A program made the translations under genes and the position numbers. Source: Entrophospora sp. SA101 (Eukaryota; Glomeromycota; Glomeromycetes; Entrophosporales; Entrophosporaceae). Taken from it: a DNA stretch of 17,548 nt. Location of the stretch: assembly GCA_958430865.1 (NCBI GenBank), contig CAUDNR010000654.1, positions 516 to 18,063 of the forward strand, given 5' to 3'. Of this stretch, positions 9,726 to 17,548 are shown one piece after another; the stretch's first letter is position 1; each line of letters starts with the position of its first letter. The notes under the pieces were generated by a model, which was given only the letters and a program-made list of their open reading frames with translations, was not told the DNA's origin and made no database searches.

Positions 9726-10525
9726 ATATTACTGGATTCAATGCAGTAGACATTGATAAATAGATAAAAGGTTATTGATTTTTTATAAATTTCAATGCTA
9801 ATTTAATAATTTAAATTTATTATTTTATTGTCTTTTTTTTGATGAAAACTTGTAATAATATAATAATATACAGAGCATTTTAATATACACACGTGTAGTT
9901 TAATAATTATAATTATTTATTTTTTATATAATGATTTAAAATTATTTATTTATCTATTATTTATAAATTTACTTATTTAATAACATTTTATAGAACACAC
10001 AAGCATACATTTATATAATATATATACGATATGTAATATACACTAATTTAATAATTATAATAAGTTTTTACTATAAAAGGTGAAGTTGTTCTAAAATTTT
10101 AATTTAACATTAATGTAATGTAAATCTTCTCTGTATATATTTTTTTAATCATTTGGCCAAGTCATATTTGATTTATACTTTTCAATCTTGTATATTTCTG
10201 AATTACAGAATGATCAGTTTTTACACAGAAAAGTCAAAATATAAGATTTCAAGCACATCCAAAGAAGGCGTTCTGCTTATTGCTACATTTACTTAACAGG
10301 AACAAACATATTTTAATCAATACTAATAGTTTTGTGAATCCCTATATTTTATGTACAATTAGGGTGAAGGCTTTCTGCAAAGGAAAATGTTAAGGGTTTC
10401 CTTTTGCACAATTATTTTTGTGATTCCATAGGATTGTTGGAAAGTCGTTTCAATATTTTGTTAATCAATTATTTTGGTTATCACATCCATTTCAAATTTT
10501 ATGATCAAATAACTTATTGTTAAGG
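9726..10525. other. 3' flank of the phospholipase C gene; no gene seen
   Basis: This is extremely AT-rich sequence. A phrase like ATACAC...TTTAATAATTATAAT appears twice (about 9885-9912 and 10031-10060). No coding stretch was found. Polyadenylation of the upstream gene must fall here, but no single signal stands out among the many AATAAA-like strings. Confidence 0.35.
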
Positions 10526-11591
10526 CTACCCTTGACACCTTCTTGCAGGATGATATATTTGAGTAGGCTGTATAATGAAAGTTTTCATCTTGGACCTGAT
10601 CAAGTGTATTATAATTGATTGCATCTTTTGCAACTGAGATAACGAACCAAGTCTTTCTTCATCAAGAGGTAAATTTTTACAAATCAATTCATTAATTTTA
10701 TCCGTTGTTTCGCGTGCAAGCCTACCATACAAGTAAATTCGGGTTGATAACTTTATTCATTATAATTTTTCGGATAGGTGGTCAAATCACAACTTCTGAA
10801 GCATGTCGTACAAATCAAAGGTTTTCTTCTTGTTTTGAGAATAAAGGAACAAACACTGGCTTACTATCAATTTGGTTGTGATAGATCTCTGATTAAAATC
10901 AGCAAACATTTTTGAAATTTATAATGAACCGAGCATGTTGCAGATGAAAGAGAAAAGAACGTTCGACACCATGGAATCTTATCAATTATAATTGCTTTGT
11001 CATAGGTAAAGCCTCATAATGTGATTATGTTTGCCTTGTTTTTTTAATTCAGAGTGAATGGTTTTGTCTCCAATATTTGTGCAGCTATACCAATTGGAAT
11101 ATTGAGCAGATAAATTGACTTTATTAGACACAAGAAAATGTGTGGCATATATGGTTTACCTGTACCAGCAGATCATCTCGTGAAAAAGTATGATATTTTC
11201 CTTATTCCAGATTACGCAATGTCCTTTGTCAAACATCAATGTAGAAAGAGTATTATTAAGATTGAATAAAATCTGTGATTGAGACCTGAATTTTTATATA
11301 TTGTAATTTTAACGATTGCACATTCATATTGATATGGAAACAAGGTGTAAGATCTTTGTGATTAGGTGTTGAAAAAAAGAACAGCTCACTATCTTCTACT
11401 CTATATAAGGCGAATCTGACAAAGTTTTTTCTTTGAGCTGCATAATGATTTTCTTGGTCGATTGTACAGATTAATTTATATTTGGAACAGGTGGTTTTAA
11501 AAGTATCATTATTAGAACATCTAATATATTCATCAATCGCATCATCCCAATAAGGTTTTTCACATTCACCATCTCCTTCAGAATCAGCCAA
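10526..11591 (-). pseudogene. Unrecognised decayed gene, minus strand
   Basis: Two blocks look coding. At 11591-11256 an open stretch of about 111 residues contains ECEKPYWDDAIDEYIRCSNN and AAQRKNFVRFALYRVEDSEL; it follows a TAA directly and has no ATG, so it must be an internal exon or fragment. At about 10750-10526 the minus strand reads RIYLYGRLARETTDKINELI, then LPLDEERLGSLSQLQ. It then continues better in another frame (AINYNTLDQVQDENFHYTAY, SSCKKVSRVAL), which implies a one-base shift near 10620. The 520 bases between hold stops in all frames, with scattered readable pieces such as MFADFNQRSITTKLIVSQ. Codon texture, not homology, is the evidence. I do not recognise the family; it may be one gene or two unrelated remnants. 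Confidence 0.3.
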
Positions 11592-13926
11592 TTATAAACG
11601 GTTTGGTTTGATAGCTCCTGAATGAGCAGAAGGAAAGTATTGAACACTAACGAAAATTATCAATTCTGTGCTACTTAACCTCGGTAACTATCTTGGCTAT
11701 CAATATCAAATACCTCAGTTGGATCTGATTTAGTAGTTTGCTCGACACTAACACTAATAATAATAACGTTACTATTACCATTACAAAAGACAAGTTTTAT
11801 TTTGTATTAATGAGACTGCTTTTTTCTATAATTCCTGTGTATTAAAGTGGCACAACATGGGGTTCTTTATGGCGTCTACCTAGCAACTGCCGTCACATAG
11901 TATTGTAGTTGAAGCCTTAAAGTCTATATGTATGCTTGTTTGGTCACTTAACTTTTTTTTTCCTAATTTTTTCTATTGTCACAGATTATTCATCGCGGTT
12001 TCTGTCACTGATCAAGATCGTCTTCAACGCGTAACATACTGCACGAACATTGAATTTTATAGTATTATCAGATATTTAAAATCAAATTTATAAAAGTGCG
12101 ATTTTCCTAGTCAAACCTCATTATGCCATCTCGCTTGTTCATAGATAGCATTGTTCAATGTTATTTTCAATGGATATGCTGGTCCTTTCACATTTCAAGG
12201 CCTCCACACTATAGAACAGGAATGGATAATTTGCCATCAATTATTTTAATAAAATTATTTTTACAAATTTTTAAATTGCGGTTGTATCTTGATTATAATT
12301 ACCATTTGCACATTCCGTATTAGCTGTCTAAAAATATGGATTTATACAATCGCTATATATTCATAGCTTCTAAACTTATTAGGGTGTAAATGATATTTGT
12401 CTCGTCCACAATCAGGTTGGCAAAACTATTGATTCCTGGTATCATATATAATTTGGTTTTTTTCGTATTATTAATATATTTTAATAAAAAATAATTACAT
12501 AAATGTACATAAACTAACTATACGATCAATATACTAATACTAATATGCTGTATCAGACAATATTATTATTATTAAACTATCCTCTTGGTCATTCACATGA
12601 AAAGGATTTCTTGTAGCAAGTAGCATGACGCTACCCTTTAATCAATTTTTTCTTTCCGATACTTTTAGTCGACATAATAAAATCCTTGCAATGATTCATT
12701 ACATTCACTGCCAAAAGCCAAAACAGACAACTAATCCGAAATTTTTAAAAAATTTGACAAACCTATCTGTCAAAGTCTATATAACGATATTGAAACAAAT
12801 AAATCATAAAAGATGCCTATAATGAGCTATTCGTCGATTAAGCTTTATTAACTAATCACTTACCATGGTACTAAGACCACGAATCCGCCATTTATATGCT
12901 TCCACTACAAATAGTTCGTCCATTTTACTGCAGCAGTTTGTTCTTAAAGTTTGTTTTAAGTTAAAAAAAAATTTTTTTAAAGAATAATTTTTCGAGTTTT
13001 TCCCTGAATATATTTCGTAAACATATATGAAGCAGTGCACATTTGATTAAATTGTTTTATAACACAAAAAAACATGGAATTCAAAAGGAAGTAATTTTCA
13101 TTATATTAAAAAAACAAGGAAACTATACTATATGTAAAAGTCGAGATTTATAATAAACATTACGACATTAGTATGCTCATCTATGAGCTGTGTTGATGAT
13201 ATAAAAGTCACCATTTTTGAAAAGTAAATTTAAAATTTCCCTATTGATAAATAATATTTTGGGTTTCTATGGAATTTTAGATTACTCAAAACAACCAGAA
13301 TACATAATTCACAGAAATCGCTTACCAATTTATGAATTAAAAAGTATAATAAATAAAACAAGTATATAACGAAACTACTTTGTAACGCATCTATTAGTGT
13401 GTAATGAATTCATATATGATCGGTATGGTCATATGACTCACATATAAAATGTTACACTAATTTTTTATATTGTGCAACGTAGCTTTACGACAAACATTCT
13501 GGCAATAAAAAGTAAGTGATAAACTGGATTTGAATTGGATCTGAGTTTGATCTCCAATTTAGAGAGGTAACAACTACATACTGGCGAAGTTTCAGAAGCA
13601 ATGAGTTCTGTATAACGTTTCGTGTAACAACAAACTTCTACTATGCTAGGAAAGTTCAAGTTTCATATTTTTTTGGTGTTATTACAAACATTTGTGTCTT
13701 CGTTTTGTAGTAAGTCATAAAAAAGTCTCTTATTATGGTCTTTTTTTACCCATTATGGATTCTTTCAACCAAAATTGGGTACCTTTACGTATCTATTATT
13801 TTGTTATAAAAGCACGGTCTAGTAACAATATGTTTTTAAAACTTTATTTCGACCTACATTTATTTAGAAAATCTAGAAAAAAAAATTTTGACGTATGTAT
13901 GTTACATTAACCTTTATCCTTTGTTA
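11592..13926. other. 2.3-kb region without a recognised gene
   Basis: I can support no gene here. The most suggestive pieces are on the minus strand. One is a 20-codon stretch from an ATG at 12923 to 12864 (MDELFVVEAYKWRIRGLSTM) ending exactly at a GTAAGTG donor, with no convincing next exon. The other is an open stretch at 13659-13465 containing YTELIASETSPVCSCYLSKL. A 10-bp inverted repeat ATTAGTGT/ACACTAAT flanks about 13393-13460. These may be remnants, but the evidence is thin. Confidence 0.3.
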
Positions 13927-14036
13927 ACGTAAAGTCTGGAAAGATAGCATCCCCTTTTTTGCATATGTGTAACAATTTTTTTATATTGACGCTCAATTGT
14001 TTTAAAGTAGGGGTGCTATCTTTCCAGACTTTACGG
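13927..14036. mobile_element. Tc1/mariner-type MITE, 110 bp, with TA duplication
   Basis: The ends are near-perfect inverted repeats of 27-28 bp (13927-13954 and 14010-14036). Both share CGTAAAGTCTGGAAAGATAG read inward, differing only at the outermost base and by one indel near the inner end. The element is flanked by TA at 13925-13926 and 14037-14038. The 55-bp centre is AT-rich and non-coding, with a smaller AACAATT/AATTGTT inverted repeat. This is a miniature element that could only move with a transposase supplied elsewhere. It lies 155 bp upstream of the first BTB-BACK-TLD copy, within likely promoter distance. The near-identical arms suggest a fairly young insertion. Confidence 0.8.
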
Positions 14037-14152
14037 TAAATTACTAAATATAATAATAAAGAATTTATAAATATAGATACGTATATTTATAATTTATTTT
14101 ATTTTGATATATTATCTGTTAGTAAATTTTTTGTTTTGTATAATCTTAGTTG

Positions 14153-14176
14153 TCCAAATGAAAATTTTTGCAACAT
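14153..14176 (+). promoter_or_regulatory. Conserved upstream box of the first BTB-TLD copy
   Basis: TCCAAATGAAA followed by TTTTTGCAACAT lies 15 bases before the start codon. The same 24 bases with one change recur 29 bases before the start of the tandem copy (15757-15780). The DNA around the box is much less alike between the copies. Either the duplication began here or the box is kept as 5' UTR or promoter. Confidence 0.35.
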
Positions 14177-14191
14177 AAACTATCATCCAAA

Positions 14192-15697
14192 ATGGTTTTA
14201 ACAAACTTGTTGAATGAATTAGATTATTATGATGTGGAAATCAAAGTTGGAAAAGATGAGGATGTTAAAACTTTCAAAGCCCATTCTAATATTTTGAAAG
14301 CAAAATCTTCATATTTTAAAGCAGCATTATCAAATAATTGGGTAAAAAAATCCAAAGATGGAATTAATTTATTTGAAAAAGAAAATATCTCTCCAAAAAT
14401 ATTTGAAGTTATATTATTGTAAGAATTATATTTATTTAATTTATTATTGTTATTAATTTTTTTTAGTTTAAAAAAAATATATCTAAAAGCAAAAAAATCT
14501 TTAAAGGTATATTTATAATGGGGAGATTGTTAATGTTGATGATTTCAACCCAGATGAAATTCTTGAATTGCTGAAAGCTTGTGATGAATTAAATTTCACT
14601 GAATTAATTGAGGATTTACAAAAACATTTAATCATTAAAAAAGAAAATTGGATCCAACAAAACTTAATTTATCTTTATGAAATTTCATCAAAATATTCAT
14701 TTAAATTGCTTCAGGATTATTGTAATAAAAATCCAAGATTATTTTTGAAATCTGATGATTTTACTAATATTGAAAAACCAATACTTATAACTATATTGGA
14801 AAGAAATGATCTTAAATTGAAGGAAATTAAAATTTGGGATTATGTTATTCAATGGGGAATTTGGCAAAATTACAAAGAGTTGGGAAAGGATATTTCAGAG
14901 TGGAATGAAGATGATTTTAAACAGTTAAAAAATGCATTAGAGAATATTATAACATTAATTAGATTTGATCAAATATCTTCAGATGATTTTTATAAAAAAA
15001 TCAAACCATTTAAAAAAATTTTTAATAAAGAATTTTATAAAGAAATTCTTGAATGCTATCTTAGTAATGAATGGCATCCAAAATTGTTACTTCAAAGAGG
15101 ACCAAGAGTAGGGAAAGGAAAAAAGAAGCTATTAAATTCAGAATTGAAATCCTTAATATCCATTTGGATTGATGAGAAAAATGATATGAATAATGAAAAC
15201 AATGACTTACCATATAAATTTGAATTGATTTTTAGCAGTTTTCGAGATGGGTTTTCAAGAGCAGTTTTCCAGAAGAAATGCTACAGTATTGAACAAACAG
15301 TTTTTATCATGAAAATTAAAGACACAGAAGAATTAGTTGGGGGATATAATCCGGTTGGCTGGAATTTAAAACGGAAAGTCTCTGGATGATGATTATTGGA
15401 TTCAAACTGATAAAAGTTTTATTTTTAAAATTGAGCAAAATCAAATAATTAATTCAATACTGAGTAGGGTTAAAAATCCTGAATATGCAATATATCATAA
15501 TAGTAATGAGTCTTCATCAAAAGTTAATAAATTTTCTTGATTTAAGCATACACGTTAACTATAAAGATGGGTTTTATTGTTATTACAATCATGAACATTG
15601 TAATAGATACAAAAAAAGTTTAAATATTAAAAATAGAATTAATTTTTTAGAAGAATTTGAAGTATATAAATTAGTAAATAAAGTGGATAATTTATAA
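14192..15697 (+). pseudogene. BTB-BACK-TLD gene, copy 1, TLD part frameshifted twice
   Basis: Exon 1 is 14192-14418 and exon 2 starts at 14507, with an 88-bp GT-AG intron between; splicing restores EVILLYIYNGEIV across the junction. The BTB domain spans about residues 1-110 (DVEIKVGKDEDVKTFKAHSN is the classical core), BACK-like helices about 118-215, and a TLD domain starts near 284 (PYKFELIFSSFRDGFSRAVF). The frame runs to a TGA at 15387-15389 (369 residues). The coding signal then continues one frame over (DDDYWIQTDKSFIFKIEQNQ) and, after a further shift near 15500, in a third frame to a TAA at 15695-15697. Compared with copy 2, the first break is one extra base near 15375 and the second a net loss of 29 bases. 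BTB-BACK proteins usually recruit substrates to cullin-3 ligases; TLD domains are tied to oxidative-stress responses and V-ATPase binding. A truncated BTB-BACK protein could still be made. Confidence 0.75.
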
Positions 15698-15756
15698 ATA
15701 TAATCATTTATTTATTTTATAAATAAATTTCTTGTGTTTTTGTGTAATATTATTTA

Positions 15757-15780
15757 TCCAAATGAAAGTTTTTGCAACAT
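15757..15780 (+). promoter_or_regulatory. Conserved upstream box of the second BTB-TLD copy
   Basis: This is the counterpart of 14153-14176, differing by one base (GAAAG for GAAAA). A 14-base insertion-like difference separates it from the start codon compared with copy 1. It marks either the left edge of the duplicated unit or shared regulatory DNA. Confidence 0.35.
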
Positions 15781-15809
15781 GAAAAAATATATATTATTTA
15801 TTATCCAAA

Positions 15810-17426
15810 ATGGCTTTAAATGTTTTAACAAACTTGTTGAATGAATTAGATTATTATGATGTGGAAATCAAAGTTGGAGAAGATGAGGATGTTAAAACTT
15901 TCAAAGCCCATTCTAATATTTTGAAAGCAAAATCTTCATATTTTAAAGTAGCATTATCCAATAATTGGGTAAAAAAATCCAAAGATGGAATTAATTTATT
16001 TGAAAAAGAAAATATCTCTCCAAAAATATTTGAAGTTATATTATTGTAAGAATTATATTTATTTAATTTATTATTGTTATTAATTTTTTTTAGTTTAAAA
16101 AAAATATATCTAAAAGCAAAAAAATCTTTAAAGGTATATTTATAATGGGGAGATTGTTAATGTTGATGATTTCAACCCAGATGAAATTCTTGAACTGTTG
16201 GAAGCTTGTGATGAATTAGATTTCACTGAATTAATTGAGGATTTACAAAAACATTTAATCATTAAAAAAGAAAATTGGGTTCAACAGAACTTAATTTATC
16301 TTTATGAAATTTCATCAAAATATTCATTTAACTTGCTTCAGGATTATTGTAATGAAAATCCAGAATTATTTTTGGAATCTGATGATTTCACTGATATTGA
16401 AAAACCAATACTTATAACTATATTGGAAAAAGATGATCTTAAGTTAAGAGAAGTTGAAATTTGGGATTATGTTATTCAATGGGGAATTTGGCAAAATAAC
16501 AAAGAGTTGAGAAAAGATATTAAAGATATTTCAGAGTGGGATGAAGATGATTTTATACAGTTAAAAAATGCATTAGAGAATATTATAATGTTAATTAGAT
16601 TTGATCAAATATCTTCAGATGATTTTTATAAAAAATTAAACCATTTAAAAAAATTTTTAATAAAGAATTTTATAAAGAAATTCTTGAATACTATCTTAGT
16701 AATGAATGGCAGCCAAAATTGTTACTTCAAAGAGGGCCAAGGAAAGGAAGAAGTAAATTATTAAATTCAGAAATGAAATCCTTAATATCTAACTGGGTTG
16801 ATGACACCCCTGGTCACATGGATTTTACTGGAGAAGTGGAAAGGTCTTTACAAGTCTTAGATGGTGTGATAGCAGAATATGATATAAATAACAAAAACAA
16901 TAACTTACCATATAAATTTGAATTGATTTTTAGCAGTTTTCGAGATGGATTTTCAAGGTCAGTTTTTGAGGAGAAATGCTACAACATTGAACAAACAATT
17001 GTTATCATGAAATTTAAAGAGACAGGAGAATTAGTTGGAGGATATAATCCAGTTGGCTGGAATTTAAAAGAAAAATTTCCAAATGAAGATTATGGTTATT
17101 ATATTGAAACTGATAAAAGTTTTATTTTTAAAATTGAGCAAAATCAAATTATTAATTCAATACTGAGTAGGGTCAAAAATCCCAAAAATGCAATATATCA
17201 TAATAATAATATAATTACTACGAGTACTTTTAGTAATATAAAATTTCATCAAAAGTTAATAGACTTTCTTGATTTAGGCATAAACATTAACATTAATAAT
17301 GAGCTTTATTGTTATTATTATCATAAACACTTTAATAGATACAAAAAAAATTTAAATCTTAAAAATAGCAATAAGATAATTCATTTGTTAGAAAAATTTG
17401 AAGTATATAAATTAATAAAGAATTAG
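15810..17426 (+). pseudogene. BTB-BACK-TLD gene, copy 2, one frameshift plus EF-G insert
   Basis: Exon 1 is 15810-16045 and exon 2 starts at 16134; the 88-bp intron matches copy 1 base for base. The ATG opens MALNVLTNLL, three residues longer than copy 1. The BTB core (DVEIKVGEDEDVKTFKAHSN) and BACK-like helices are intact to about residue 245. There an A run of 7 in copy 1 is only 6 (about 16629-16634), and the frame drifts to a stop at 16762-16764. The sister frame resumes at once (LLQRGPRKGRSKLLNSEMKS from 16722) and stays open through the whole TLD domain to the TAG at 17424-17426. With one A more, the gene would encode about 509 residues. The single homopolymer indel could be an assembly error, in which case this is a working gene. 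The TLD start carries a 24-residue foreign insert (16803-16874), described separately. Confidence 0.75.
16803..16874 (+). other. 72-bp in-frame insert resembling EF-G switch II (G3) region
   Basis: The block encodes DTPGHMDFTGEVERSL followed by QVLDGVIA. DTPGHxDF is the G3 motif of translational GTPases, and EVERSLxVLDG is the continuation specific to elongation factor G of bacterial or organellar type. Cytosolic EF-2 and EF-1 alpha differ at these positions. Copy 1 lacks it: there WID is followed directly by EKNDMNN, while copy 2 reads WVD, the insert, then EYDINN. It is exactly 24 codons, open, and 32 of its 72 bases are G or C by my count, clearly above its surroundings. Its ends are not GT-AG, so it is not an intron. 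Without the P-loop and other G motifs it cannot bind GTP. Confidence 0.75.
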
Positions 17427-17471
17427 GATAATTTATAAATATTATTAATATGTTATTAATTTTATTTTAAA
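17427..17471. terminator. 3' flank of BTB-TLD copy 2
   Basis: This short AT-rich stretch follows the stop codon and includes TATAAATATTATTAATATGTTATTAATTTTA, written here only as a compositional note in part: TATAAATATT and TTATTAATTTTA. It probably holds the cleavage and polyadenylation region. No defined signal can be fixed. Confidence 0.2.
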
Positions 17472-17548
17472 ATGGGGCATACTGCAACAAAACCAGACAA
17501 AGTGAACATTGGTATAACCAAGAATTTTAGGGATCAAAATTTAGTCAT
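17472..17548 (+). CDS. Possible start of another gene, cut by window edge
   Basis: An ATG in TTTAAAATGG opens a 25-codon frame that stays open to the window end (MGHTATKPDKVNIGITKN, then FRDQNLV). It is richer in G and C than the preceding spacer, which favours coding sequence. KPDKVNIG recalls the residues just before the P-loop in EF-Tu-type GTPases, but what follows (ITKNFRD) does not, so I make no family call. It could equally be a dispersed repeat. Confidence 0.3.
   Translation, partial: MGHTATKPDKVNIGITKNFRDQNLV

Noticed and set aside
11256..11591. A complete small gene starting at 11591
   Set aside because: The start would be TTG directly after a stop codon, and no ATG exists in a suitable position, so it is at best an exon or fragment.
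12864..12923. First exon of a minus-strand gene with a good donor site
   Set aside because: Twenty codons and one donor are not enough; no acceptor leading to a sustained frame was found downstream.
14192..16764. Repeat-induced point mutation as cause of the A-rich copy 1
   Set aside because: Most differences are A/G transitions, but the changed G follows A, G and T alike rather than mainly T as RIP would predict, and the shared intron is untouched.
16797..16872. The EF-G-like block as an intron (GT at 16797, AG at 16871-16872)
   Set aside because: Removing 76 bases would break the frame and reach a stop within a few codons, whereas the 72-base block is open, in frame and clearly protein-like.

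Overview
The window reads as nuclear DNA of a fungus. It is very AT-rich, its genes are sparse and split by short (79-111 bp) GT-AG introns, and decayed DNA transposons lie between them. Three things point to an arbuscular mycorrhizal fungus (Glomeromycotina, Rhizophagus-like): a tandem pair of BTB-BACK-TLD genes, two broken copies of what I recall, unverified, as lineage-expanded families, and the extreme AT richness. This assignment is inference from sequence character and memory; no search was run.

Layout. 1-100: right end of a Tc1/mariner-type element cut by the window edge. 101-1442: no gene; several GACGAAAT motifs. 1443-2107: decayed pogo/Tigger-like element with TA target duplication and a CENP-B-type helix-turn-helix relic on the minus strand. 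2857-4915 (minus): two broken genes. 5866-5997: hairpin MITE. 6160-6220: GTAT microsatellite. 6430-6683: relic of a hAT transposase C-terminus. 7845-9725 (plus): the one intact gene recognised, a five-exon Isc1/neutral-sphingomyelinase-type phospholipase C of 497 residues. 10526-11591 (minus): unrecognised decayed coding region. 11592-13926: no clear gene. 13927-14036: 110-bp MITE with TA target duplication. 14192-15697 and 15810-17426 (plus): tandem BTB-BACK-TLD copies, each broken by frameshifts at different places. 17472-17548: possible start of another gene.

The most striking observation is a 72-bp, in-frame, GC-richer block (16803-16874) in the second BTB-TLD copy, absent from its tandem sister. 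It encodes the G3/switch II segment of an organellar or bacterial-type elongation factor G. This looks like a fragment of a housekeeping GTPase gene patched into a rapidly evolving BTB-TLD gene. The pair also has a base-for-base identical 88-bp intron flanked by exons that differ mainly by replacing Lys/Arg/Asn with Glu/Asp in the BTB-BACK part.

The genes do not form a pathway. The phospholipase C would release ceramide from complex sphingolipids at a membrane. The BTB-BACK-TLD proteins, if any copy is expressed, would be expected to be cullin-3 adaptor-like. I see no operon, CRISPR array, tRNA or rRNA.
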